DNA of 64,000 nt from the NCBI GenBank assembly GCA_036501535.1, contig DASYAE010000262.1:1-64000 (forward strand). Direction: 5' to 3'. Source of the stretch: DASYAE01 sp036501535. GTDB taxonomy: Bacteria > Actinomycetota > Actinomycetes > Streptomycetales > Catenulisporaceae. The notes below the pieces were generated by a model. That model was given only the letters and a program-made list of their open reading frames with translations. It ran no database searches and was not told the DNA's origin. The position numbers and the translations under genes are program-made. Shown here piece after piece: positions 53,032-64,000 of this stretch (position 1 is the first letter of the stretch; every line of letters begins with the position of its first letter).

Positions 53032-54051
53032 TCAGCGCACCCGGAGGTGGTCCGGCAGCGCCGAGCCGAGGTGCGGCTCGCCCTCGATCAGCCGCGCGTG
53101 CCCGGTCCGCACCGCCGACTCGGAGATGTCCACGATCTGCGACGGCAGCGCCACCAGGTGCCGGGCGAAGTCGTCGAAGTCGTTGCCTATCCGGTAGAGC
53201 AGCTGGCCGCAGATCGAGGCCGCGTCCCGGGCGTCGTTGTCCCGCGGGTCGTCGTCGTCGAAGAACCAGACCGAGCCGATGTCCGCGCCGCGGACCTTCA
53301 CCGCGAGCATGCCGCCCTGCACGTAGCCCACGCCGAGGAACTCGTCGGTGAACCGGTCGTACAGCGCCTGGTTCGCGTAGATGAGCTCCTGGTGCATGTC
53401 CTGGCGGCGCAGCCCGAACAGCCAGCCGTCCACGATGAAGCCCTGCTGCAGGTTCACCGCGGGCACCAGCGGCCGCCCGCCGTCCGTGCCGGCCAGGAAG
53501 CGCCGGTAGGAGGGCGGCAGCTGCAGACCGAGCTGCGACTCGAGCTGGAGCATCGCGTCCTCGGGCACCGAGCCGGAGCGCTCGAAGGCGACCGGCTCGA
53601 GCATGCCCTCGTGCCACAGGCCGCTCTTCGACGGGTCCGTGTTCAGCGTGGCCATGCCGCCGTGGTGCCGGAACGCGGCGTTCAGCTCGGCCGGGATCAG
53701 GTGCAGTCGGCGGCTGCGCGCCTCGTGCACCCAGGTCCAGCCCTCCGGCGTCACCGTCGGCGGCCGGCCCTGCTGCCACAGCGGGTCGCCGGTAGAGGCG
53801 CCGACCAGGTTGGCCGCGATCACGTCGGTGACCCGGACCTCATCCGAGGAGAGCCCGGGTGGCGGCTCGGCGATCTCCGCCGTCCGCCGGCCGTAGACCG
53901 AGAAGACGGGATAGCCGTGCAGGTCCACGTAAACGCCGCGGGGATACTTCCGATCGAGTTCGGGGTCGCTGAACTCGAAGAGCCGTCCCGCGAACTGCCC
54001 GTTCGGTATCGCCGCACGCGCCGGCGCGCCCATGCCCGATCCTAGCGTCAT
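53032..54051 (-). CDS. SUKH (SMI1/KNR4) protein with N-terminal toxin-nuclease-like domain
   Basis: 339 residues. The C-terminal half (about 150-330) is a SUKH/SMI1-KNR4 domain (VPEDAMLQLESQLGLQLPPSYRRFLAGTDGG, then FIVDGWLFGL). SUKH domains are mostly immunity proteins of polymorphic toxins. The N-terminal ~130 residues (FAGRLFEFSDPELDRKYPRGVYVDLHGYPVF, then WTWVHEARSRRLHLIP, AELNAAFRHHGG) resemble HNH/Endo VII-type toxin nucleases, though one expected His (the LH before the final HxGG) is Asn. So it may be a domesticated toxin-immunity fusion. Starts at 54051 (GGAG close by) or 54033. Confidence 0.75.
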   Translation of the reverse strand: MTLGSGMGAPARAAIPNGQFAGRLFEFSDPELDRKYPRGVYVDLHGYPVFSVYGRRTAEIAEPPPGLSSDEVRVTDVIAANLVGASTGDPLWQQGRPPTVTPEGWTWVHEARSRRLHLIPAELNAAFRHHGGMATLNTDPSKSGLWHEGMLEPVAFERSGSVPEDAMLQLESQLGLQLPPSYRRFLAGTDGGRPLVPAVNLQQGFIVDGWLFGLRRQDMHQELIYANQALYDRFTDEFLGVGYVQGGMLAVKVRGADIGSVWFFDDDDPRDNDARDAASICGQLLYRIGNDFDDFARHLVALPSQIVDISESAVRTGHARLIEGEPHLGSALPDHLRVR

Positions 54052-54556
54052 CGTACTCCAGCCCTTATTCCCGACCCGGCGCCGGACGGTTCGGCCCGCG
54101 CGGCCTCGCCGACGACTCTGGCACCTCGTTCAGTCCTGGGACAGCCGTCGCGGCGGCCGTGCCCGCGGTGCCTATGTCCGACGGCGCCGCCCTATATTCT
54201 GCCGCGCCATCGCACCGCCAATCATGCTTCGGTGGTGCTTTCTTGAAGCTGCCCTTTTCTCCCTCGCCCCCCGCCGTGACGGCGTTCGGCGACAACCAGA
54301 CCGTACCTGGCCACGCCCGTGGTGCGGTAGGCGGGAGCGCCGTCCTGGTCAATCTCCCGCCCGAATCGTCCAATCTTGTCCGTGTGTTCGCCGCCGACGG
54401 CCCCCGCCGGACAAACCTGTCGGCGGCTGTCTGCGGTAGTGCGTAACCTTGAAAGGGAAACCGCACCCCCCGTCCGCACGGACCGGGGGCGGCCGTGCTG
54501 CCCTGCGTCACCTGGGCTGCGCAGCCGTGCGTCGCCCCGGATCGAGGAGCTCTGCC
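54052..54556. other. 505-bp gap upstream of mfd, no gene recognised
   Basis: Short open frames are present but lack family signals or ribosome binding sites. A TATATT at 54193-54198 could be a -10 box, but no -35 partner was found. The mfd ribosome binding site GAGGAG lies at the right end. Confidence 0.4.
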
Positions 54557-58261
<3,705 letters not shown>

Positions 58262-58314
58262 ATTCGTGAATTGACCAGGAGGCATCGAGGCCTGGCTCTG
58301 CGAGGATGGTGCGC

Positions 58315-59370
58315 ATGTCTGGCCGCATCGTGCTCATCCCGTTCTCGCCGCGGGTCGCCCCGGGTTTGTTGTCGGCTGCGGCCTGGCGGCTGCTGACCGC
58401 GTCCGACGTGGTCGTCCACACCGGCTCCGCGGAGCATCCCGCGCTGCCGTACCTGGACGACGCCGACGTGCAGATCGTGGTCTTCGAGGAGGGCGCGGCA
58501 GCCGCCGAGATAGCCCGGGACCTCGTGGACCAGGCCCGGGCCGGCGCGGCCGTGGCCTGGCTGGCCGCCCCGGACGGCGACCAGCCGCTGGCCCGGGCGC
58601 TCGGCGGGCTGCTCTCCGACGGCGGCGAGGTCGGCCTGGAGCTGCTGCCCGGCAGCTACGACCTGCCCGGCGCCAAGGTGCTCGACCTGATCGCGGTGAT
58701 GGACCGGCTGCGCTCGCCCGGCGGCTGCCCGTGGGACGCCAAGCAGACCCACCAGTCGCTGGTGCGGTATCTGCTGGAAGAGGCCTACGAGACGGTCGAG
58801 ACGATCGAGGACGGCAAGCCGGAGGAGCCGGGGGAGGGCCGCGACGCGCTGCGCGAAGAGCTCGGCGACGTGCTCTTCCAGGTTCTGTTCCACTCCCGGA
58901 TCGCCCAGGAGCACCCGACCGATCCGTTCAGCCTCGACGAGGTCGCCGAAGGCACCGCGCAGAAGCTGATCGGCCGTCACCCACATGTCTTCGGTGACGC
59001 GAACTACTCGTCCGAGGCCGAGCTTCACGCGAACTGGGAGCGGATCAAGGTCGAGGAGAAGGGGCGCACCTCGGCGGTCGACGGCGTCCCGCTGGCGCAG
59101 CCCGCCCTGGCGCTGACCGACAAGCTGTTCAAGCGGGCCGACGCGCACGGCGTCGAACTCGACGGGATTACGCCGTCCGGCGACTCGATCCGGGAACTGT
59201 TCGAGAACGCCTCCGATACACAGAGCGTCGGCGATCTGCTGCTGGCGATAACTGCGCATGCCCACTCGCTTGGCGTAGACCCCGAAGAGGCGCTGCGCAC
59301 GGCGGCTCGCGGCCTGCGCGCTCGGATTGTCGCTTTTGAGGCCTCCCGGGACCCCGGGAAGGCAAGCTAG
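58315..59370 (+). CDS. mazG: Nucleoside triphosphate pyrophosphohydrolase MazG with N-terminal extension
   Basis: The MazG core lies at about residues 120-330: LIAVMDRLRSPGGCPWDAKQTHQSL, then EEAYETVETIED and EELGDVLFQVLFHSRIA, with the E-x-x-E and D metal ligands, and a second part WERIKVEEKGRTS. The first ~115 residues form a Rossmann-like domain (RIVLIPFSPRVAPGLLSAAAWRLL) resembling the tetrapyrrole-methylase half found in some actinobacterial and firmicute MazG proteins. The ATG at 58315 has GAGG 9 bases upstream. It clears aberrant NTPs. Confidence 0.92.
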   Translation: MSGRIVLIPFSPRVAPGLLSAAAWRLLTASDVVVHTGSAEHPALPYLDDADVQIVVFEEGAAAAEIARDLVDQARAGAAVAWLAAPDGDQPLARALGGLLSDGGEVGLELLPGSYDLPGAKVLDLIAVMDRLRSPGGCPWDAKQTHQSLVRYLLEEAYETVETIEDGKPEEPGEGRDALREELGDVLFQVLFHSRIAQEHPTDPFSLDEVAEGTAQKLIGRHPHVFGDANYSSEAELHANWERIKVEEKGRTSAVDGVPLAQPALALTDKLFKRADAHGVELDGITPSGDSIRELFENASDTQSVGDLLLAITAHAHSLGVDPEEALRTAARGLRARIVAFEASRDPGKAS

Positions 59371-59433
59371 TCTGATTGGCGAGGCCGACAGGGGCACCTG
59401 GCGGCGGCACACCAGCAGTGGGAGAGCTTGACG

Positions 59434-59718
59434 ATGCTTATCAAGGGACTAGAGGGCTGGCACATCATCATCATCCTCGCGTTGGTGGTGGTGCTGTTCG
59501 GCTCCCGCAAGATGCCCGACGCGGCCCGTTCGATCGGTCAGTCGCTGCGCATCTTCAAGTCGGAGATGAAGGCCGCGGCCAGCGACGGCCAGAACCAGGG
59601 GCAGCAGAACACCGCGGCGGCCGTGCCGCCGGCGGTCGAGGGCCGGGTGGTGAACCCGCAGGGCGCCGCCAACGTCGCCGACTCGGTTCCGCAGCCCCAC
59701 CAGACGCCGCAGGCCTGA
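59434..59718 (+). CDS. tatA: Sec-independent translocase protein TatA
   Basis: The 94-residue protein has one N-terminal membrane helix (GLEGWHIIIILALVVVLFG), the FGSRKMPDAARSIG hinge and amphipathic helix (FGSRKLP-like), and a Gln/Pro-rich tail. These are TatA/MttA hallmarks; it would form the twin-arginine pore with TatB/TatC, which are not nearby. GGGAGAG lies about 9 bases before the ATG at 59434, so this start was preferred over a TTG at 59428. Confidence 0.92.
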   Translation: MLIKGLEGWHIIIILALVVVLFGSRKMPDAARSIGQSLRIFKSEMKAAASDGQNQGQQNTAAAVPPAVEGRVVNPQGAANVADSVPQPHQTPQA

Positions 59719-59851
59719 CCGGCCCGACGGTGGAACCCGTCCGGCGCGGCATGCGGGCCGCGCGGATGGTAGCTCTCCCAATCCCAAAACCAACACCGCA
59801 GTCCAGATACCGCAAGCGACCCCGGCCCGGCCGGACGGCGAGAATGAGGGC

Positions 59852-61117
59852 GTGACCGATCCGCCCGTGCCGAACCGGCCAGACCGGGGCCGACGCTCTG
59901 CGGGGCCGACCCTGTTCGGCCGCGCCTTCACCGACGACCCGTACCCGGCCTACGCCTGGCTGCGCGAGCACGCACCCGTGCACAAGACCCGGCTTCCCAA
60001 CGGCGTCGAGGCGTATTTAGTCACCCGGTTCGACGATGCGAAGGCCGTGCTCGCGGATCCGCGGCTGTCGAAGAACGCCGCAGTGTCCTACCCGGGCTGG
60101 CGGCCGGGGCGCACCGGCATCCCGGGCGAGCACCGCTCGGGGATCGCCTCGCACCTGCTCAACCTCGATCCGCCGGACCACACCCGGTTGCGGCGCCTGG
60201 TGTCCAAGGCCTTCACGCCGCGCCGGGTGGCCGACTTCGAGCCCCGGGTGGTCGACATCGCGGACCGGCTGCTCGACGCGTTCGGAGACGGGCCGGTCGA
60301 TCTCGTGCGGGCGTACGCATTCCCGCTGCCGGTCGTGGTGATCTGCGAAATGCTCGGCGTCCCGGCCGAGGACCAGGTGATCTTCCACGAGTGGGCCACC
60401 GGGATGATCGACCGCACCGGGCCGCGCGGCGGGGTCGGCCGATCGGTGGGGCAGGTGCGCGGCTACCTGAAGCAGCTCATTCACAAAAAGCGGCTCGCGC
60501 TGTCCGGCGACCCGTCCTCGGACGACCTCCTGTCCGCCCTCGTGCGCGCCTCGGACCAGGGCGAGCACCTGAGCGAGGACGAGGCCGCCGCGATGGCCTT
60601 CATCCTGCTGTTCGCAGGGTTCGAAACCACGGTCAACCTGGTCGGCAACGGGACGCTCGCGCTGCTGCGGCACCCGGACCAGCTCGCGCGGCTCAAGGCG
60701 GATCCCGGCCTGATGGAGTGCGCCGTGGAGGAGCTGCTGCGCTACGACGGGCCGGTCGAGTTCGGCACGTGGCGCTTCACCACCGAGCCGATCACGGTCG
60801 GCGGCGTGGACATCGGCGCCGGTGAGCCGGTGCTCGTGGTGCTGGCCGCCGCGGACCGCGACGCCGCGCGCTTCGAGGATCCGGACTCGCTCGACCTCGC
60901 CCGCAACGAGGGCGGCAGCCTCGCGCTCGGCCACGGCATCCACTTCTGCCTCGGCGCGCCGCTGGCCCGCCTCGAGGGCCGTATCGCCTTCCAGCGACTG
61001 TTCGGCCGCTTTCCCGGACTCGCGCTGGCCGTCCCGGCGGCGCAGCTGCGCTGGCACTCCGGTCTGATCATGCGTGGCCTGCACGAATTGCCGGTGCTGA
61101 CAGGGAAGAGCGCGTGA
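59852..61117 (+). CDS. Cytochrome P450
   Basis: The 421-residue protein has the complete bacterial P450 motifs: LNLDPPDHTRLRRLVSKAF, I-helix LLFAGFETTVN (AGxE/DTT proton relay), ExxR in EELLRYDGP, and the heme loop LALGHGIHFCLGAPLARLE with the Cys ligand. It is soluble, in the class of CYP105/107-like actinobacterial enzymes by general layout. No ferredoxin gene is adjacent, so its redox partner is elsewhere, and its substrate cannot be told. The GTG start follows GAGGGC. Confidence 0.92.
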   Translation: MTDPPVPNRPDRGRRSAGPTLFGRAFTDDPYPAYAWLREHAPVHKTRLPNGVEAYLVTRFDDAKAVLADPRLSKNAAVSYPGWRPGRTGIPGEHRSGIASHLLNLDPPDHTRLRRLVSKAFTPRRVADFEPRVVDIADRLLDAFGDGPVDLVRAYAFPLPVVVICEMLGVPAEDQVIFHEWATGMIDRTGPRGGVGRSVGQVRGYLKQLIHKKRLALSGDPSSDDLLSALVRASDQGEHLSEDEAAAMAFILLFAGFETTVNLVGNGTLALLRHPDQLARLKADPGLMECAVEELLRYDGPVEFGTWRFTTEPITVGGVDIGAGEPVLVVLAAADRDAARFEDPDSLDLARNEGGSLALGHGIHFCLGAPLARLEGRIAFQRLFGRFPGLALAVPAAQLRWHSGLIMRGLHELPVLTGKSA

Positions 61118-61156
61118 TGGGCGCGTCGGCGCGTTTCTCCGGACCAGACGTCTATG

Positions 61157-61236
61157 GCCGCCTTCCGCGTTAGCCGCCTTCAATGTGGCCGCCTTCATCT
61201 GGCCCACTAGGCTGTGTCCGGCATCTAACGACACAG
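61157..61236. promoter_or_regulatory. Direct and inverted repeats in the eno promoter region
   Basis: GCCGCCTTC occurs three times at 61157, 61173 and 61188, roughly 16 bp apart, so on nearly the same helix face every one and a half turns. Downstream, CTGTGTC (61212-61218) and GACACAG (61230-61236) form a perfect 7-bp inverted repeat with an 11-bp centre. Both lie in the 197-bp gap before eno. A TAGGCT at 61208 is a possible -10. Confidence 0.4.
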
Positions 61237-61314
61237 CATCTTTGACTACGTCGATCAGCGCTGCGCGAAGCACACAAAGAAGCACGCGCTGCGCTGACGA
61301 GAAGGAGCGCACAC

Positions 61315-62595
61315 GTGGCGACCATCGAAGCAGTCGGCGCGCGGGAGATCCTCGACTCCCGCGGAAACCCCACGATCGAGGTCGAGGTCGCTCTCGACGA
61401 CGGCACCATCGCCCGCGCGGCGGTCCCGTCCGGCGCGTCGACCGGGGCGTTCGAGGCCGTGGAGCTGCGCGACGGGGACAAGGGCCGGTACGGCGGCAAG
61501 GGCGTGACCAAGGCCGTGCTCGCCGTGCTCGACGAGATCGGCCCGGCGCTGACCGGCTTCGACGCGCACGAGCAGCGGCTGGTCGACCAGGAGCTGATCG
61601 ACCTCGACGGCACGCCGAACAAGTCCCGGCTGGGCGCCAATGCCATCCTCGGCGTCTCGCTGGCGGTGGCCAAGGCGGCGGCCGAGTCGGCCGAGCTGCC
61701 CCTGTTCCGCTACCTCGGCGGCCCGAACGCGCACATCCTGCCGGTCCCGATGATGAACATCCTGAACGGCGGCGCGCACGCCGACTCCAACGTCGACATC
61801 CAGGAGTTCATGATCGCGCCGATCGGCGCGGAGACCTACGGCGAGGCGGTGCGCTGGGGCGCGGAGACCTACCACGCGCTCAAGGGCGTGCTCAAGTCCC
61901 GCGGCCTGTCCACCGGCCTGGGCGACGAGGGCGGCTTCGCGCCGAACCTGGACTCGAACCGGGCCGCGCTGGACCTGATCCTGGAGGCGATCGAGAAGGC
62001 CGGCTACACCGCCGGCTCCGAGATCGGGCTGGCCCTCGACGTGGCCGCCACCGAGCTGTACAAGGACGGCCAGTACACCTTCGAGGGCAAGCAGCTGACC
62101 GGCGAGGACCTGAGCAGCTACTACGCCGAGCTGGTCGCCAACTACCCGCTGGTCTCCATCGAGGACTCGCACGCCGAGGAGGACTGGGACGGCTGGAAGG
62201 CGATCACCGACCTGCTCGGCTCGAAGATCCAGCTGGTCGGCGACGACCTGTTCGTCACCAACCCGGAGCGGATCTCCCGCGGCATCGCCGGCGGCCAGGC
62301 CAACGCGCTGCTGGTGAAGGTCAACCAGATCGGCTCGCTGACCGAGACCTTCGACGCGGTGGCCCTGGCGCACCGCTCCGGCTTCCGCTGCATGATGAGC
62401 CACCGCTCCGGCGAGACCGAGGACACCACGATCGCCGACCTGGCGGTGGCGGTGGACTGCGGCCAGATCAAGTCCGGCGCCCCGGCCCGCACCGACCGGG
62501 TGGCCAAGTACAACCAGCTGCTGCGTATCGAGGAAGAGCTCGACGACGCGGCCCGCTACGCCGGGAAGTCCGCGTTCCCGCGCTTCAAGGGCTGA
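61315..62595 (+). CDS. eno: Enolase
   Basis: The 426-residue glycolytic enzyme interconverts 2-phosphoglycerate and PEP. Conserved blocks are AREILDSRGNPTIEVEV, VPSGASTGAFEAVELRD, GGAHADSNVDIQEFMI, GDEGGFAPNL (Glu of the active site), SIEDSHAEEDWDGW, LVGDDLFVTN, VKVNQIGSLTET and SHRSGETEDTTIADLAV. The GTG at 61315 has GAAGGAG 8 bases upstream. It is the first of the usual eno-divIC-DUF501-ppx run. Confidence 0.97.
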   Translation: MATIEAVGAREILDSRGNPTIEVEVALDDGTIARAAVPSGASTGAFEAVELRDGDKGRYGGKGVTKAVLAVLDEIGPALTGFDAHEQRLVDQELIDLDGTPNKSRLGANAILGVSLAVAKAAAESAELPLFRYLGGPNAHILPVPMMNILNGGAHADSNVDIQEFMIAPIGAETYGEAVRWGAETYHALKGVLKSRGLSTGLGDEGGFAPNLDSNRAALDLILEAIEKAGYTAGSEIGLALDVAATELYKDGQYTFEGKQLTGEDLSSYYAELVANYPLVSIEDSHAEEDWDGWKAITDLLGSKIQLVGDDLFVTNPERISRGIAGGQANALLVKVNQIGSLTETFDAVALAHRSGFRCMMSHRSGETEDTTIADLAVAVDCGQIKSGAPARTDRVAKYNQLLRIEEELDDAARYAGKSAFPRFKG

Positions 62596-62610
62596 GCGCT
62601 CTAGTCTGGT

Positions 62611-62642
62611 GGCGCGCCGCGCGCCGGTAAGCGCGGCGCGCC
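62611..62642 (+). terminator. 12-bp hairpin after eno
   Basis: GGCGCGCCGCGC (62611-62622) pairs exactly with 62631-62642 around an 8-nt loop, 15 bp past the eno stop and before the septation gene. It probably reduces read-through into the downstream genes. Confidence 0.6.
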
Positions 62643-62690
62643 GCCGGCGCCCTGGTCGGCGGGCCGGCCGAGCGGGCAGGGGGCGTGGCG

Positions 62691-63350
62691 ATGGGAGGCG
62701 GGTCCGGCTCGGACGAGACGCGTCCCGGCGCCGCCGACTCCGGCGCCCGCGACCGGTCCGAGCGGCCGGTGCGCGCCGTGCCTAGTGCACGCGCCTCGGC
62801 CGAGGACTCCGGCCCGGCGAAGAGCGCCCGGAAATCGACTAAGAGTGCTGCGTCACGGGGCAGTGCTGCATCACGGAGTGCTGGACCCCGGCGCGGCGGC
62901 AGTCGGCGGCCGGCGTCCGGCCGCCGCTTCGACCGGCTGCGCAAGCGCCCGCGGTTCCGGCTGACCCGGCGGGCCGGCATCCTCGCGCTGGCGCTGTGCA
63001 CCGTCATGGTGACCGTCGCCTACCCGCTGCAGGAATACCTGGCCCAGCGTTCCCGGATCGCCGCGCAGAACGCGCAGAACGCGCAGACCGCCGCGCAGAT
63101 CGCGCAGCTGAAGAAGCAGCTGGCGAAATGGTCCGACCCGAACTACGTCGAGATCCAGGCGCGCGAGCGGCTGCACTACGTCATGCCCGGCGAGATCGGT
63201 TTCATCGTGCCGAGCACCGCCGGCAGCTCCGAGCCGCTCGGCATGCCCAGCCCGAGCGCGCAGCCGTGGTACGACAACCTGTGGTCCACCCTGAAGTCGC
63301 CCTCGCCGTCTGCCACCGGCGGGTCGGCCTCGCCGTCCCCGGTGCCCTGA
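62691..63350 (+). CDS. Septum formation initiator family protein (FtsB/DivIC-like)
   Basis: The 219-residue protein has an unusually long cytoplasmic N-terminus (about 95 residues, Ser/Arg/Ala-rich), one membrane helix (GILALALCTVMVTVAYPL, about 100-118), a short coiled coil (RSRIAAQNAQNAQTAAQIAQLKK with a repeated AQN unit) and the DivIC motif SDPNYVEIQARERLHYVMPGE. The tail is Ser/Pro-rich. It would act in the divisome with FtsL/FtsQ. ATG 62691 with an AGGGGG 7 bases upstream; a GTG at 62685 is an alternative. Confidence 0.9.
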   Translation: MGGGSGSDETRPGAADSGARDRSERPVRAVPSARASAEDSGPAKSARKSTKSAASRGSAASRSAGPRRGGSRRPASGRRFDRLRKRPRFRLTRRAGILALALCTVMVTVAYPLQEYLAQRSRIAAQNAQNAQTAAQIAQLKKQLAKWSDPNYVEIQARERLHYVMPGEIGFIVPSTAGSSEPLGMPSPSAQPWYDNLWSTLKSPSPSATGGSASPSPVP

Positions 63351-63390
63351 CCGGGGCCGCGCCGCGCCCGGACCCGGTAGCGTTGCCCGG

Positions 63391-63942
63391 GTGGAAGTCG
63401 CGAAGGTCGGGAAGGCGGACGCCGAGGCGGTCGAGGCCCAGCTCGGCCGGGCGCCGCGCGGGCTGCGCGCGGTCGCGCACCGCTGCCCCTGCGGCAATCC
63501 GGACGTGGTGGAGACCGCGCCGCGGCTGCCCGACGGCAGTCCTTTCCCGACCCTCTACTACCTGACCTGCCCGCGCGCCGCCTCGGCGATCGGAACGCTC
63601 GAGGCCGAGGGCGTGATGGCCCGGATGAGCGAGCGGCTGCGCACCGATCCGGAGCTGGCGGCCGGGTATCGCGCCGCGCACGAGGATTACCTGCGCCGCC
63701 GCGACGCGGTCGAGGTGCTGGAGGGCTTCCCGAGCGCCGGCGGCATGCCGGACCGGGTCAAGTGCCTGCACGTGCTGGTCGCCCACACGCTCGCCGCCGG
63801 ACCGGGTGTCAACCCGCTCGGCGACGAGGCGCTGGCCATGCTGCCGCAGTGGTGGCGCAGCGGGCCGTGCGTCAGCGCCGATGCCGACGGCGCGCATCCC
63901 GCCGATCCCCCTGAACTCGATCAAGGTCGGGAGGCCCGATGA
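63391..63942 (+). CDS. DUF501 family protein
   Basis: The 183-residue protein carries the DUF501 pattern AHRCPCGNPDVVETAPRLPDGSPFPTLYYLTCPR with three conserved Cys, and CLHVLVAHTLAAGPGVNPLGDEAL near the C-terminus. Its function is unknown; the Cys/His set suggests metal binding. It stands between the divIC-type gene and ppx in actinobacteria. The GTG start is 40 bp past the previous stop. Its own stop overlaps the next start (ATGA). Confidence 0.93.
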   Translation: MEVAKVGKADAEAVEAQLGRAPRGLRAVAHRCPCGNPDVVETAPRLPDGSPFPTLYYLTCPRAASAIGTLEAEGVMARMSERLRTDPELAAGYRAAHEDYLRRRDAVEVLEGFPSAGGMPDRVKCLHVLVAHTLAAGPGVNPLGDEALAMLPQWWRSGPCVSADADGAHPADPPELDQGREAR

Positions 63943-64000
63943 ACGCCCGCGTCGCCGCGATCGACTGCGGCACCAACTCGATCCGCCTGCTGGTCGCCGA
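63939..64000 (+). CDS. Exopolyphosphatase/guanosine-pentaphosphate phosphohydrolase (5' end only)
   Basis: Only the first 20 codons are in the window. They read MNARVAAIDCGTNSIRLLVA, which is the conserved phosphate-1 loop of the Ppx/GppA ASKHA fold (DCGTNSIRLL). The ATG overlaps the DUF501 stop by four bases, so it is translated from the same operon. The product would hydrolyse polyphosphate or pppGpp. Confidence 0.85.
   Translation, partial: MNARVAAIDCGTNSIRLLVA

Noticed and set aside
54159..54446. 95-residue frame before mfd
   Set aside because: No ribosome binding site, no family signal and composition typical of non-coding GC-rich DNA.

Overview
This is high-GC actinobacterial chromosome. 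The evidence is strong third-position G/C bias, GTG starts, ATGA/GTGA-type gene overlaps and actinobacterial families (Rpf, Pmt-type mannosyltransferase, class F-like sortase, DUF501, streptophobe-like membrane protein, NnaR-type HemD regulator). The order metG/tatD/rpf/rsmA/ispE and mfd/mazG/eno/ftsB-divIC/DUF501/ppx is typical of Streptomyces and its relatives (Streptomycetales/Catenulisporales). The genus cannot be fixed from the window.

Layout. 1-3.4 kb: C-terminal part of a large protein with 24 contiguous 38-residue repeats, probably the sensor end of a STAND-type ATPase. 3.4-9.6 kb: a TetR gene divergent from a fatty-acid/acyl-CoA degradation operon (acyl-CoA dehydrogenase, thiolase, SDR, MaoC, acyl-CoA ligase), with a palindromic operator candidate between them. 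9.7-11.5 kb: zinc-ribbon multi-pass membrane protein. 11.5-18.7 kb: an integrated element of about 7.16 kb with a large serine integrase. It sits inside the 3' end of a Ser/Thr kinase gene; joining the two flanks restores the original kinase C-terminus and stop codon. The element carries a hairpin-rich 1-kb region, a nucleotidyltransferase-fold/polyprenol-phosphate-mannose-synthase-like operon, an XRE-type regulator and a DUF952 protein.

18.6-30 kb: the kinase and a core leftward run (ispE, rsmA, rpf, tatD, DUF234-type ATPase, metG, rsmI). The ATPase looks like an insertion between tatD and metG and has its own palindrome. 30-36 kb: protein O-mannosyltransferase, ABC-F ATPase and a secreted GH30-CBM2 glycosidase. 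36.3-39.9 kb: a small protein made of two LuxR-type HTH domains, a sortase, a locus where a deletion seems to have fused a truncated membrane protein to a DUF4397 remnant, and a GNAT-like protein. 39.9-43 kb: orphan nirD, an NnaR-like uroporphyrinogen-III synthase/winged-helix regulator and a sirohydrochlorin chelatase, with a GlnR-box match between them; no nirB is in the window.

43-54 kb: tricorn-like protease, purU, a frameshifted cell-wall-binding (CWB2) gene, a cluster of DnaA-box sequences, ppc, and a protein joining a toxin-nuclease-like N-terminus to a SUKH/SMI1 domain. 54.5-64 kb: core genes mfd, mazG, tatA, a cytochrome P450, eno, an FtsB/DivIC-type gene, DUF501 and the start of ppx/gppA, cut by the window edge.
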